A stretch of DNA of 59,967 nt from Gnetum montanum (Eukaryota; Streptophyta; Gnetopsida; Gnetales; Gnetaceae): the NCBI GenBank assembly GCA_015680685.1, contig MNCI01023457.1, positions 1,022,046 through 1,082,012 on the forward strand, given 5' to 3'. The notes below the pieces were generated by a model that was not told the origin of the DNA, searched no databases, and saw only the letters and a list, made by a program, of their open reading frames with translations. The translations under genes were made by a program, and so were the position numbers. Shown here piece after piece: positions 12,447 through 25,097 of this stretch (positions are counted from its first letter, which is position 1; each line of letters starts with the position of its first letter).

Positions 12447-15400
12447 TAACTACTTAATTTCTTAGGTTCATAATAACTTGGCTACATTTCCTAAACTCTT
12501 AATGAACTTTTTACCCTTCTTAAGACACTATGTCTACCTATAACACCCCACTAATAAAGATTAGGCTGGAAAGACAGTACTTATATCATTATATAAAATA
12601 TATAAATCTTAAAATCCTATGTAATAAAATTTGCATGGATGTCAAAAATGTATAATACGAAAATTAATAAGTATCCATAAAAGAAGTACATTAGGGCACA
12701 AAAAATTCATAGAAAAATGTAAAGCAATGCTAAAATAGTGATAATATTCCTATGTGTTCCAAACATAACTTGTTCACTAAGAAAATAGGATGAATCCCTA
12801 ATTCCAAAGCCAAAATATAAATTATAGCAGTAGCAATCTATAATTAAATTACAAGAAAAAATTGATATTAGATGGAAACATATAGTAATATCAAAAAGGC
12901 ATTGGACACTAACATTGCATAATTGTCAAATAGAGCTATATGATAAGAAACACAACATAATAAAATAAAAATAATAGTTTCACTACACCCAAATAGGTAA
13001 CATACAATGCCAATACAACATCCCAATACCACAATCTAACTAAACATTATAGTATAAAATTGAACTACAACTAAAATCCAAACCTTAATTCAAATTTTAA
13101 GCATGAATTATTCATCATTATTCTCTTATAGATCCTCCTTATCTAAGCTAACATAGTCACCTAAAATCACATAAAACCACAGGGAATCATTCCTAAGAAT
13201 ATGTAGGATAAGCAAACTAACCAAATACTCCCATATTGGTTTAGATGAAGGCATCAAGTAGCTAGATAGTCAAGCATATGGGTAGTTGCAAATACATGTT
13301 AGCCAAACCCATAAAATAAAGTATAAACATCAATAAATTATGAAAAAATAATAAATAATTAATTTTCAAATAGTAATTATTAACACCACCACCACCCATC
13401 CAAATCCACCAAACAAAAAAATGAATGCAATGTACTTACTCTAATATGCTTTACATTATAAGTACCAACTCATCACCTTAATATGCCTTATGGTATTGTC
13501 ACTATAAATAAATTGCACTTACCATGATATACTTCATAATGTAAAAGTATGGCTTACAATCATGATATGCTTCATGTTATGGTCACTGCAAATAAAATAG
13601 TACAAAAAGTCAATTGAATTGATTATGAGTCCAAATATTCAAATTTCAAACTAAATAAACAAATAAATACCCTCATTGGTGGGGAGAAAAATCCAAATTG
13701 CAATTAAATAAGGAATGATTCTAAAACTTGTATTTGTCAAATGAATAGTTGTATGATAAATTTGTTCAACAAATACACATAGCTAAACAAAAGGTTTCAG
13801 AGTATAAACTAAGGTATAATTGTCAAAATAGAAAATCAAAAGTATAAAATGAAACCAAAACCAAGATATGAGATCAAGTGAAACCTAATAAAACATTAAA
13901 ATATTTTCTAAAAAAGATTCTAAATTACTTAGGATCATTCTAGATTCTTTCAACTACCAAAATGTTTACTATCATTTTCTAGTTTTTAACCATTCTATGA
14001 GCTCTAAAAATGATTTTCTTGGTCATTTTCTGAATTTTTGGGTGCCAAGAGATTAGGGATTTCTTTACAAAACTTTCTTGATTTTTTATGTCAAATCATG
14101 TGATGATATAAAATGTTTGTCATGACCTCATAACTAAGTTGTGACATGCCAATAAGATACTCTTAGGGTTAATGTTGTCATGCTAAGAAACTTTTTCTTC
14201 TTGTTTGCAATCATCTAAAGTTACCTGAGAGGTTAAAATGAAAAACATAGTATACAACTCTAATTTTATAGTTGAATTATTAGTAGAATTTGAAATGACA
14301 ACAAAACATAACTTACAAGGCTCTAATGGTCCTCATGGCAAGGCCCTTGTAGCCTTGAAAACAAGGCTAGTGTGAAGGACCTTACAACTACACATGCATC
14401 TCCTTGGCAACCAATAGAGCTAATAAATACTTTACCAATATGTAAAATATGGCCCCCATAATTGCATATAAGTGAAAGTAGATTCACATTATTATGAGGT
14501 ATCCAATCACTCATATCAATGTTATTTTACCATTGATCTCAATCTCGACCTAGACCTAAACGTGCATGATGGGAATGCTATCAAAGCATTCGTTGAGTGA
14601 ATCTAGAAAAAGTGTGTCTTTTTTCACATCAAACACCCATGAGAACATCCACAAATCCCATTAGACCAACATTTCTTTGACCCTCTCCTCATTACAATCA
14701 CCATGAAGCTCATCCTATAGTTTCCTTAGCCTTCTTAGCATAGTGCATGTTGTTCAAACACATAGAAACATGTTGTTGTGTGCATGTTGCATGCTATGTG
14801 TCACGTAAGGCATCTAACTAGCTATGCTTAGCTGCTAAACTCCTATTGTGCCTCATGGAATTCCTAGACATCACATGTATAGCTTTTTTACAAAATGTAG
14901 CTTGTAGCCTTATGCATGTCATGGTCCAAACTATAAGTGGCTAAAATAGATGCACAAAAAAAAATCCAACAAGAAGTGTGAATTTTGCTCCATTACAATA
15001 TGACAAAAAAGAGGGTGATATTACACAATAAGGGTAATTAGTGTAAGTACTATAAGCAATCATGAAGATTAGTAGAAGCTTGTACACATGTACCACTACA
15101 ATTGCCTCCTACATCAATAATGGTGTTGATGCATGATAGAATCCATGCATCTACATCATCATCATGACATCAATGTACACATAAAAGACGTATAAGATGA
15201 AGAAGCTATAAATGGACAGCCATGTAGGTGGTACGCTTGGCCATCCACAACGAGCACTTCCATGTGCAATGATTATGACACATTGTAACCATAGGCATGT
15301 ATTGCAAACTTCAATGATAATTCACATGCTAGAAAGTCTTTGACGAAGCCATCATGGTTGTCATGGAGTAGTGTGTGTATGCTAATGGACCTATGATCTA

Positions 15401-17807
15401 TATGTAGCCAAGAAGAATGCGATGGTAAATAGTTGCTAGAGAGTAGCCTAAAATAGTGCAGCTGAAACAACATGGCCTAGCATGTGCTAAATAGCATTTT
15501 TTTAATTTTTAATTTTTATTTATTTTTTTAATAAAATTCATTTCAATATTATTAATATATGTGTATACTTTCATTTTATAACATGTTGGAAAACTTAACC
15601 AAGTGATATATGGATAGATGATAAAAGTTTGACATGATAACTTTGAGATCACAAGTAAGACTCCATGCCATAAATTTTGAATTTTCTAGTTTTAAATTTA
15701 AATTTATAAATTTTTCATATTTAATTTTAATTTTAGTTTTAGTTACACATTCTAAGAAACTTTAAGCCTTAATATAGTCTAAACTATAAGTTCAATTAGG
15801 ATCAAATTTATATCATTCAAATCTCAATGAGTACTATACAATGGACATGCTTTTAGGTTTCAAAAAATAAGTTAAGTTTTCATGATTTTGAAATACTAAA
15901 ATGACTTATTTTTTTAAATTGGTCATACTAGGTTGATGTAAGGTTGACATGAGAACTTCTAAGTAAATTTAGTTTGATCACAAGTGATAAGCAAACTCAA
16001 GCTCAAGTTTGATCATAAGTGATAACCAGACTTAAGCTTAAGTTCAAATGAGTGGGATAAGAATTATCAAGCTTAAGTTGGTTGGCTTGTAAGAAGAAGG
16101 TTAGCAAGATATAGAATCATAACACTGACATTCTAGTAATGGTTTTTCTATGAATCTCTTGGTAATGATCCTTATCATTGTAATGAGGGTAAGAAAACAT
16201 GGCTAGCTTAACTTCTTGATGTTCACTAACGATTGCAACCTAAATAAGGGTATGTAATATTGGGTTATTGGGGTTTTGTATTTAGGGAAGGTAAGATACC
16301 TATGGAAACAATATCTTAGAAGACCTTGCCTATGGTTTTCTAGATTCATAGTAGAGACATAATTATAATCTTAAACAATTAAGGAAAATTCTAATATTAC
16401 TACAAGATGGGTAAGAAATACTTAAGACCAATGTTACCCTTATCTTACAAGAGTTTCTCATGGTTGATTTACCTTGTTTATGTATAGTTGAATTTCATTG
16501 GACTCTCGTCATACAGTTATTTCATTTGTATGGTTCATCTTAAATATGTTATGTACATGGTGATGACTCATGGTTCTCCACAAATCATAGCTTGTGAGTC
16601 ATTATTGTATTGTAGTAAACCCTTGATTCTAACTAGTCCTGGGTCTTGATTTTCTCTAATATCAATTGTGACATCCCATTTCCAGATATCATTTCAAACA
16701 TAAAATATTCATAACTTTGAAAATTATGCATGATTAATTTGATAGCAATAATGTAGAAGGAAATGAAAAGAAATGCTTTATTAATGCGGAGAAAGTGTAT
16801 CTAGGTTATGCTCTTAGAATTCCTTATGATTATTTTCCTTTAGCATCTATCCCTTAGAGACAATCCAACACTACCACCATGGTTAGGCCTATACCCAACC
16901 AAAAGGGATGATCATCCATCTTTCTATTCCACTTTACCCAATATCCATTGCTCATCTTTATCAAATATACAACTCCATGCTGGCATAACCTCTAATTTCT
17001 AGTATAAATATCTTAAGTCAGACCCTTAAAGGCTTTCTTAGAAGATGTAGATTATTATAAAGTCTCCTTTTTGGTCTCATTACAACTTGCACTTTCAATT
17101 CTTATTACAGTAATTACATCATTTGTTATAAAGAAACATCATTTAGAAATGGGGACATGACCATTCTAGTCTTTAGAATTGTACCATCTCTATTATTGTT
17201 TGCTGAGGAAGGTACTGTAAGAACCCTAGAATCATCACTTGAAACCCTCTACTATATAAAGCCACTATCTACATTCATGTCTACTACCATCTAATCTTAA
17301 TAATGCACTCTACCTATGAACAAATATTTTATTAAAAAGAGGATAAATCCCAATAATATAACATTCAAAAAAATAATAGGTACACCATCTTTTCAAATTA
17401 TAGTTTGTAATTTTTGAAAAAAAAAACATTAATTTCCTACTTTAAATTTTAATTTTATCTTCCTTTACTATAAATTAATCTCCATAAAATAATGTGTATG
17501 ATACATACCATGTAATAATATTTTTTAACTCTGTTTTGAGCATTATGCTAATGCTATAAAAAATTTCACTTTCAACTCTTTGAAAAATAAGTGAAAGATT
17601 TTCTAATTTAATCCAATAAAGAATCTTCGAAAAATCAAAAAAAAATTGGGATCAAAATCCACTTTTCATTTGTAAGTAATAGAAGTATTATGATGATTAA
17701 TTAAAATTATAAGATCCTTTACAATTTCATAATTTGCAAGTTCAACAAGAAAATATATTAAGAAAAAAATAATGACCATGAAAAACACTAATTTCATAGT
17801 GCATAAG
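12447..17807. other. AT-rich intergenic DNA, no recognised gene
   Basis: I find no credible coding region, RNA gene or complete mobile element here. Around 13435-13590 there are three to four imperfect copies of a unit like AATATGCTTTATGTTATGGTCACTA. A possible decayed LTR start (TGTGACATCCC, 16667) has no detectable partner. On the minus strand, 14530-14760 has a fairly open frame with few stops that I do not recognise. Confidence 0.6.
17803..17807. repeat. Target-site duplication of E3, left copy (ATAAG)
   Basis: ATAAG immediately before the 5' LTR TG is repeated exactly at 41922-41926 after the 3' LTR CA. This shows that the 24.1-kb block between them is one insertion. Confidence 0.9.
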
Positions 17808-18579
17808 TGATGGGACGCGATATCGCGTCGTCCCCCGCAATATTGCGGTGCACCGCCAAGTCTATAAATAAGAGGCAGCTCTCCCTTGTTTCTCATCCTA
17901 GGCTTAGACCGTAGCAAAACTCTGGTAGTTTGATCTCTCCAGAGATAGAATATTTTCCATGTGCCCGCAGTAGGAGCTCCAAAGTGAACGGATCTTTATT
18001 CGAGCAAATATTGTACCTGAACACATGTTTGTGTACGGTAATAAAGATGAACTTCTTGGATAAACCTTGCAATGCATGGAATAGGCTAAATAGGACTTTA
18101 TTTACTGTTTATCATTTAATCTCTTTATTAGTCATTAAATCTCTCTCAACCCTTCTCTCCTAGTTAAGTGCCTCAGTACGATTGCTTTGAGTACATGCAT
18201 TACGCTTGGTGATCCTAGTAACAACTAGCGTTTGGTAATCAAGGTTGCATTGGTTTAGTGTGTGAACGGTAAGTGGGAATGGATGCTAACGCTAGGTTAA
18301 TTCAAACTTAGTTAGTTAGTTAAAGTTAGTTAATTAGTCTCTTCACCCTACACCTCTTAGCATAGGAGATAAAACATAAAAGACTATAAAAATCATATAC
18401 CTCAAACTTACTTAACCATACAACCTTGACAACTACAAGTAAGTCTAGGAAGACACCGAATGATTAACCTTAAGTGTTCCATAAGGCATGTAGGCACTTA
18501 GTCTACAGAGTTTGACTGGATCACACGTGCTATGCTCGTATTCGTATGGTTGAGTGTAGGGGTACCTTGCCACTCATCA
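17808..18579 (+). mobile_element. E3: 5' LTR (772 bp)
   Basis: Begins TGATGGGACGCGATATCGCG and ends CCACTCATCA, one base before the primer site. It is similar over its whole length to 41114-41921. By eye about one base in ten to twelve differs, mostly transitions, which points to an old insertion. Confidence 0.93.
17814..17870 (+). promoter_or_regulatory. E3: U3 palindrome cluster and TATA box
   Basis: Three perfect palindromes lie in a row: GACGCGATATCGCGTC (17814-17829), CCGCAATATTGCGG (17835-17848) and GCGGTGCACCGC (17845-17856). They are followed by TATAAATA at 17863-17870. The TATA-like box is kept in all five family LTRs, so it is the likely core promoter. The palindromes could be binding sites for a dimeric factor or could form hairpins. 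That role is inference. Confidence 0.65.
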
Positions 18580-18580
18580 T

Positions 18581-18598
18581 TGGCACCGTTGTCGGGGA
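18581..18598 (+). promoter_or_regulatory. E3: primer-binding site, tRNA-Asp type
   Basis: TGGCACCGTTGTCGGGGA starts two bases after the LTR end. It differs by G-to-A and C-to-T changes from the plant site TGGCGCCGTTGCCGGGGA, which is complementary to the 3' end of tRNA-Asp. Athila-type elements use this primer. Confidence 0.88.
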
Positions 18599-18721
18599 CT
18601 AAGTGTTTGTGCGCTAAGTAGAACATAGGAAATCATCCACATCATTGGGAGCTTAAACAAACCTTAGGGTTAATTAAACAAAAAATTATATAACAATTAA
18701 TTAGCATACCGAATAATAAAC

Positions 18722-19600
18722 ATGTCTTCTTCTTCAAACAAAAGCAATTCACCACCTAGGGATCATACAAGAAACAGTCAGCAGTCTAAAACACATAACC
18801 AAAATCAGCCAGTTCCTCAACAATATAGGGTGGTATATACTCATCTCGATGAGTACATACCCAATTTTACTTTTATCCTCCATTAGGATGAACAGATGCA
18901 CTGGATAGACTTGCAAGGTAACATAGTATTACCTCTAGATCATGCAATCCCTAACATGCTCCTCCATGCTCTGGCATAGATAGGCATGACACAACTCTAT
19001 GTTTAATATGTTGCGATAGATTTTGACATAAGGGATTACCATCCCACAGAATCACAACGTTTAAGGGACTCAAGGCAAGAGAGCCACCATACATTATTGA
19101 AGGGAAAATGGGTCATGCACGTCCTAAGTGAAATTTGAGATGGTGAACCACTCATAACGGGTTCTCCATCAAATGATGTTCCCCCTCCTAAAAATAGTGA
19201 GGAGGTGGGGTATCAGAACCTATGCTCCATGATACACAACCCTGGTTTTGATCCCTGTGAATGCCAACTATTCACTGAGGGAACAAAAACACATGATAAG
19301 GACGGGCATTCTGATCGTCATCACAATCAGGGCCGTAGTAGCTGAAGATAAGGTAAGAAATATTGTCATGGAGATGGTTCTCCTTCTTCTTCCCCTTCAT
19401 CACATCATTCACCCTCTCCTTCCACATTAGGGTGCAGCCACCAAGAACATAACGGTGAGGATCAAGGTAGACAAAATGAGAGACCTTGATGAGAGAGTCG
19501 AGAGAGAGGACAAGGGAATGAACGAAGGGAAAGTAGAGAACAATGTATACATCATAGATGTCATGAAAGAGATGATCATGATGAACCCTTACTTGCCACC
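18722..19600 (+). pseudogene. E3: gag N-terminal region, broken
   Basis: The ATG at 18722 opens MSSSSNKSNSPPRDHTRNS, which aligns with the E5 start at 51427 (MSSFPHKST). Both continue to a shared block VPQQYRVVYTHLDEYIPNF / VPQQFNVVYIHHDEYIPDF, and both then hit a stop at the same relative place. Further on, a His/Arg/Ser-rich low-complexity part (near 19240-19480) matches the E5 segment at 50648-50911. The region carries several in-frame stops. The positively charged, disordered character suits an RNA-associated gag arm, but this is inference. Confidence 0.75.
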
Positions 19601-20200
19601 CAAAGTATGCTAGATATCACGGAGGCAATGAGAATACCAACAAGGCATAAAAAAGATAGTCGAATCAAGTGCCTAGACATGAACAATATCCCATGGTTTT
19701 AGGAGGGATATAATGCTAATCCACAGAATCATTTACAGGCATTCCATGATGCCTGTGCCTTGCAAAACATAGAAAACAAGTGGCAGAAATGAAAGTTGTT
19801 TCCTAGGACAGTCATAAAGGAAGTAAAGAGTTGGTACCGGTCCTTAGAACTAGAAACCATTAGGAGGTGGAGTACAATGTTAGAACTCTTTAACAATAAA
19901 TACCAAACGTACTCCAGAGTGTCTAACTTGCATAAGTAGATCCAAGGATGGAAGTAGGGTAATCACGAACCCTTGGATGCTTCCATGACCTGCTACTATG
20001 CATTGTTACATCATTGCCTGGGCCATGGTTATGCACAGCGGGATCAACTCTGCCACTTTGTGGACAGGCTAAGGTATGAAACTAGGAGAACCCTTGGGAC
20101 ATATGCCTAAGGGAGACTATCAGAATTTAGATCCCATGAAATTCATCGCTTGTTGGAACCAGTAGCCAAAGAAGAAGGGGAGCTATGAAAAAGAGAAAGC
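19601..20200 (+). pseudogene. E3: gag core, broken
   Basis: One frame carries a Retrotrans_gag-like domain. Readable blocks include LFPRTVIKEVKSWYRSLE, a segment starting MLELFNNKYQTYSRVSNL, then YYALLHHCLGHGYAQRDQL and RLRYETRRTLGTYA. They align with E5 at 50002-50304. Stops replace sense codons at five or more places. Gag forms the particle shell that packages the element RNA. E3 lacks the roughly 400-bp segment that carries the zinc knuckle in E5 (49558-49851), because the frame jumps from RKREK to the sequence before the protease. Confidence 0.82.
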
Positions 20201-20883
20201 ATGGAAGAATATAACCGTGATCCTTCCCTCCGAAAAAGAGAGAAAACAGATACCCCGAAGGTTACCTTATTCCCAAGGTAACCTAAGGCAATTCCACCAA
20301 CCATTAATGTACTATCCAAGTGGAACTCTGCCACAACCCATCAGGCAACATTAGCAGTGGCAACACCCACAGTCATGGGGGCTGCCACCACCAAGACAAC
20401 AATACCTTTACTAGCAACCCGATCCTTATGGCTACTATGTGCAATAGCCGATTTCTCCAAGTGACTCCATGGGTCACACAACTCCCCAACATCACTACCA
20501 AGTTCAGGAGTACTTTAGAAGGATTCCTTCTCCTCCATGAGGTGCTCCATAGACCTACCATCCTCTGAATCCATCTACCACTCTTCTGCCATTAGTTCCC
20601 ATACCACCCACTCCAACAATGCAAGGGGAACTCCCCACTCAAGCAGCAACGTAATGCTACGAGAGCTGTAAACATTCAACCTGCTGCTAGTTCTAACAAC
20701 CACAAAAAGAGAATACCTTTCTTCAAAACCAAAAGCCTAGAAAAGCTCTCACAACCACAAGCGGTCGAGTCTATACACACTCCTCCAACATACAAGGCTT
20801 CAGGGCTCCCTTCAGTCCAACACCAGAGTTCAACGCATACGATTATGTTAACACATACCGTAACTAATTGGATCAAGATAGGA

Positions 20884-21690
20884 CACCTTCCTAAGAAACT
20901 ATCTGACCCTGGAAGTCCCTTAATCTACCTCCAAGTCATCGGGAACGAACCACATAAGGCTCTTCTTGACTCAGGTTCTAGAATCAACTTAATCTCATGG
21001 GAAATGTATCAAGCCTAGAACCTACCCCAACTCAAGAAGAGAAATATTCAACTAGAGCTAGTAGACCAATCCATCACCATTCCCTTGGGATTGGTGGAGG
21101 ACATTGTTACCACTATGTATGGTTGGTCATACCTAGCAGATTTCCTGGTGATAGAAGTTAACAACAATGAAGGGGACTTCCCAATTATAATGGGAAGGGC
21201 ATGGCTAAGCACAATAGACGCATGCCTAGGGATCTACAATCTTTCCTTAGAAATATCTAAAGTAAACATTTATGGAAAGATCGAGAATAAGAAAGTTTCA
21301 TGCATCACATACAGTGACTCAGAGGGTGATGACATGCAGGAATCATGGGTGATGCAAAATTTAACATCTCCTACATGTAATTGGTGTGCACCAAAGGATA
21401 ACATACAAAGGTTCCTATATGTAGCAACCACATAACAAGAGCACACCTAGTGGTTGATAGCTGATCAAGAGAGCAACGCATTAACATGCATGGAACAAAC
21501 TGGGGGAACAACCCATGCCCATACCAAAAGCATAGATACATTGGAATATGAGCGTTGCCAACTTCCATCCCTTAACTTGAGAACATCAATGGGGAGAAGT
21601 TGGGCACTTTTAAGAACTTCAAATAGACATTCATTATTTCATATCTCTCCCTTTCCATTAAGTCATGGGGGAGATGGCCACCTATGCTGA
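20884..21690 (+). pseudogene. E3: retropepsin-like protease and downstream tail
   Basis: The protease runs from about 20915 to 21280. The catalytic motif is intact (ALLDSGSRINLIS), followed by ELVDQSITIPLGLVEDIV, a strand with YLADFLVIEVN, and the closing block PIIMGRAWLSTIDA. These are the usual landmarks of Athila-type proteases, which cut the gag-pol polyprotein. One TAG interrupts the part after the active site (near 21018). A tail at 21454-21690 (MIADQESNALTCMEQTGGTT) is also present in E5 (48356 downward), so it is a conserved end of the polyprotein. No RT follows. Confidence 0.85.
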
Positions 21691-21718
21691 TCATTTGGGG
21701 GCCCTTAGTTCTTTTAAT

Positions 21719-21946
21719 TTTTTGTTTTGCATGTTTTTGTTTTACACATTTTTGTTTTACACGTTTTTGTTTTACACATTTTTGTTTTTCAAGTTTTTTT
21801 TTACACGTTCACATTTTTTTTACATGTTTTTGTCTTACACATTTTTGTTTTATAAATTTTTTTTTTACAAATTTCTTTAACTTTTCTTGTTTTTATTTTA
21901 CAACATCATTATACTTTTTTATTTTGTGTGTGTGTGTGTGTGTGTG
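21719..21946 (+). repeat. E3: T-rich minisatellite and (TG)11 microsatellite
   Basis: From 21719 a unit like TTTTTGTTTTACACA is repeated about ten times with drift. It ends in a perfect (TG)11 at 21925-21946. E5 has the T-rich part inverted at about 47880-48000. The open frames reported across this tract are low-complexity Phe/Cys runs with no coding value. Confidence 0.85.
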
Positions 21947-23554
21947 TTACCCACCTTGTAAGTTTGTCATTTAATAAGTGTTTTTCATGATGGTATGAAC
22001 TATTTTCTATTGATTTCTCATTTTTGATTTTTACCTTTAAGTCATGATGTTGATACTAAGATATGGTTCTTTTGATATAGCAGGCAATGAGTCCGCTTCA
22101 TCTATTCATCCACAAATTTCTATGGTCTCTCTCGGCTTGGAAATGTATAGTCTCTTTCTAAATAAGAACTATAACGAATCGGTGACTGGGTATTTCTCAA
22201 CCTAAGGAAGGACTTAAGGATTGAAAAGGATGTGACTTCAAGGGAACTTGATGCTTTTGTGTTGGCCATTCTCTTGGGTGCTTGGATGTTTTCTTCTTGT
22301 GTTTTCTTACTGTTTCAACGTTACTCAATTATCAGGAAGCTGAGCAAATAAAAATAACAAAGTCTTTGCATGGTGTGGTTTTCACGCATAAACACATAAA
22401 ACAAAAAGAAAAGAAGAAAGTGAGAATTCAAAGCACACCCCTTAGACAAAATAATCATTTGGGCTACAAGCACTGGTTATGAAACTAACAATAAAAATGT
22501 TCCCTCTAACTAAGGCCCTTCTCGCTTCCCATTCTCTCCTCCTTGTTTCGTTGGAATGGTGGTGGCTCTTGGGTGACGACATTCTTGTTACTTCAAGAGG
22601 ATGGATTGGCCGAATGCATTAATGTGAAGTCATTGGATGTGGTTTTTTTGAGGCCGGACTTCGAATGGGATCTACTAAGTCACATTAACCATGAACTACA
22701 CAAGGGGTTGTACACCACCTTGTTCTTGAGACTCCATTCCATTCTCTTCTCTCCATCCTTCTCTCCATTGTTCACCTCATTGTCGTTTGTATCATTAGTG
22801 TATATTTTGGTTGATGCATTATTTTATTTTTGGTAAATTCTTGCAATTAAGACTTTAACTCTTGTTCCAAATGACATTCCAAGAGCCTACGGACTCTTTG
22901 AATGTGGGTTTGTCAGGGCATTAAGGGCATGAGCATGCTTTAGGGAGGACCCACTGGCATTCCTATTTGGTGCACCAGTTAAATTCTTTCCCTTAACATT
23001 TTTGCAATCCATTCTCTTTTCTTCATTTCCATCTTGACATCCATCTCATCGATGTTATAGTTTTCTCTTTTTGGGCATATTTCTTGTTCCTTCTCTTTCT
23101 CCATTCTATCGCTACCAAAGGTTCGCTCTTAGTCATGGGGGTCCAGACCCAAATTTTTTTGATTTTTCGATTTTCTCCTAACCCCTACACCTTCGGTAGT
23201 CACCATAATTATATCTCCAAACCCATATCATCCATACCACAACTCAGCCAATGGACCTTTTACCAAAGCAAGGTATCAATTGCATTATGATTCATTTACC
23301 CTTGCTAATATTAAGATTGTGTTGTATGTATAGATGGCAAACATACAACAATGGAGTGGATCTAGAGGGAACACTTGGAATGGAACAATGCTAAAATAGC
23401 TATGCAAGGAGAAAGATTGATGGCATGCTTATGGATAGACAACGAAAGGTGCAATCTGGGCATTCGCAGCAGAAAACTTCTTTCTCTCTCTCTTTCTTAA
23501 CTACCAAATGAGGCCTGATGTCAAATGTATAAAGTGTTCACTCGTGTTGTTGTG
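21947..23554 (+). other. E3: non-coding 3' internal region up to the E4 insertion
   Basis: It is similar along its length to the reverse complement of E5 46330-47880, including a shared block near GAGAATGG..GGCATGCTTATGGATAGAC. No pol domain can be read in any frame. A copy of AGTCATGGGGG, identical to the polypurine-tract motif, occurs at 23131. The sequence is cut at 23559/23560 by E4 and resumes at 40975. Confidence 0.7.
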
Positions 23555-23559
23555 AACAC
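23555..23559. repeat. Target-site duplication of E4, left copy (AACAC)
   Basis: AACAC before the E4 5' LTR is repeated exactly at 40975-40979 after its 3' LTR. In E5 the equivalent, uninterrupted site (46334-46338, inverted) has a single copy. Confidence 0.93.
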
Positions 23560-25091
23560 TGAAACACCGTGAAAATTTCAAAGCCTCAATGGTTTAGCAA
23601 AATCTTGAGACTCAGGCAAGGATTTGCGACAAGTCGTAGCTCAACAAGTTCTTTTTTCGGCTAAGGGTCTGTTACGCCACACTATGCAATGCAACATAAT
23701 AGACTCTAGAGGATAGAACAAGACAAGGGGTGCGCAATGACAAGCCTTCAACTTCGCGAGTTGGCTATGTTTCAAAAATCTTAACTTTTGGCATATTACG
23801 CCGCATTACGTAACGCACCGTAATGTAGCATAACACAACGTAATGCAAGAAGACAATCCATCCAGTCGCAACAACAAAGATAGCAAAATTCGAGACCTTG
23901 ATGGTCCAGCAAAATCTCAAGGCTCAAGCAAGGATCTGCAACATGTCGCATATCTCAACAAGTTTTCCTTTTTTGTCTAAGGGCCTATTACGCTACATTA
24001 CGCAGTGTAGCGTAATAAACCCCAGAAAGACTAAACAGAAACAAGGGAAGCATGGCGTCAACACTTTAATTTTTGCAGGTTTGCTATCTTACACTGAATT
24101 ACGCTATGTAGCATAATGTAGCATGACGTAGCGTAATACAAGCAATGACAGAGATAAAAAAATTCAGGCATCAGCAGTTCATACACCACAATATGCTCTC
24201 TAGCGTATTACAGCGTAACCGTAGAATATGTTGTTGCCAAAGCTCTAGCAAAAGTAGATTACAACACATTACGCTTCAAAGCGTAATGCAGCGTAGTGTC
24301 ACAAGCTTTAAATACAAACACATCAAGTCAACACCATTTTGTAGGTTCAGGACACACGTCATCTAGACCACATTTTTCTCCTAACCCTAACCTTATAAAT
24401 ACTATAGTTGACAAGGATCAAAGGGTTGGCAAAAAATTTCTCTCGATTGGCAAATTTTCTCCGTGAGCAACTTTTGTTCATTGGCAATTGTTGACAACTT
24501 TTGGAAAATATTAACAAGAGAACAAAAGAGGATCAGCGATGGCAAGAACATCGAAGGTGATTGGTAGGAATCTTTGATCAGAAATAGCTAGTTAATGGAT
24601 ATTTTGCTTTGGGTTTGACTTCGTTGCACCCATATTGGCTAGAACAAGGTAGATCGACCTTTGCTTGTTTTATCTTTAAATAGCTTTCCTGATCTTGACA
24701 CGTGCTTCGTCTAAACCGAAGTCTACCTATAATCATTGTATCCAACATATTTTGTTTATAAACTAAATCCGAGATCTCGAGATCGCATACTCTCTAAATC
24801 TGATTTCTTGCGTCCTATCTATATAGATTTTGCAATTTCTTTGAATCGTTTACATCGCTTTCGTTACCTCTAAGATTAATGATATTACATCTCCTCATTG
24901 AAATCATCATTTTTCCATTTGGTTATTACAAAATTTTACTGATTAAGTAAGTCCCTATCTGATCGACAAGACCATTCAGGGCACCTTGGATTCGTCTTCT
25001 CCAGCACAACCCTCACACAGATTTGGGGTTGGAACTGTGTACACAGAACTCTGCTTGGTGTTTCCAACGACCGACATTTTCCATCGTTACA
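23560..25091 (+). mobile_element. E4: 5' LTR (1532 bp)
   Basis: Runs from TGAAACACCGTG to TTCCATCGTTACA. It has the same length as the 3' LTR (39443-40974). By eye about one base in nine differs between the two, mostly transitions at CpG sites. It contains many GCGTAAT and ATTACGC words in inverted pairs between 23665 and 24300. Confidence 0.93.
23986..24017 (+). repeat. E4: perfect 12-bp hairpin in the LTR
   Basis: TATTACGCTACA (23986-23997) and TGTAGCGTAATA (24006-24017) are exact inverted repeats around an 8-base loop. Weaker pairs of the same words lie near 23670-23700, 23795-23855, 24085-24140 and 24200-24295. The 3' LTR keeps the same positions with single mutations (for example 39871-39902). 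Confidence 0.85.
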
Positions 25092-25097
25092 GTTTTC

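Noticed and set aside
14530-14760. Minus-strand frame with few stops
   Set aside because: No recognisable motif, no start or splice pattern, and composition like the surroundings. Not enough to call a gene.
16667-17300. TGTGACATCCC as the start of a solo LTR, with a TATA-like CTATATAAAGCC at 17251
   Set aside because: No matching second LTR, no TG..CA end and no target-site duplication of the preceding TCAAT could be found. The weak likeness to 12545-12650 (TAACACCCC) is within AT-rich noise.
21665-21974. Plus-strand open frames rich in Phe and Cys (possible membrane protein)
   Set aside because: They are translations of the TTTTGTTTTACACA minisatellite and the (TG)11 tract, seen in two frames at once.
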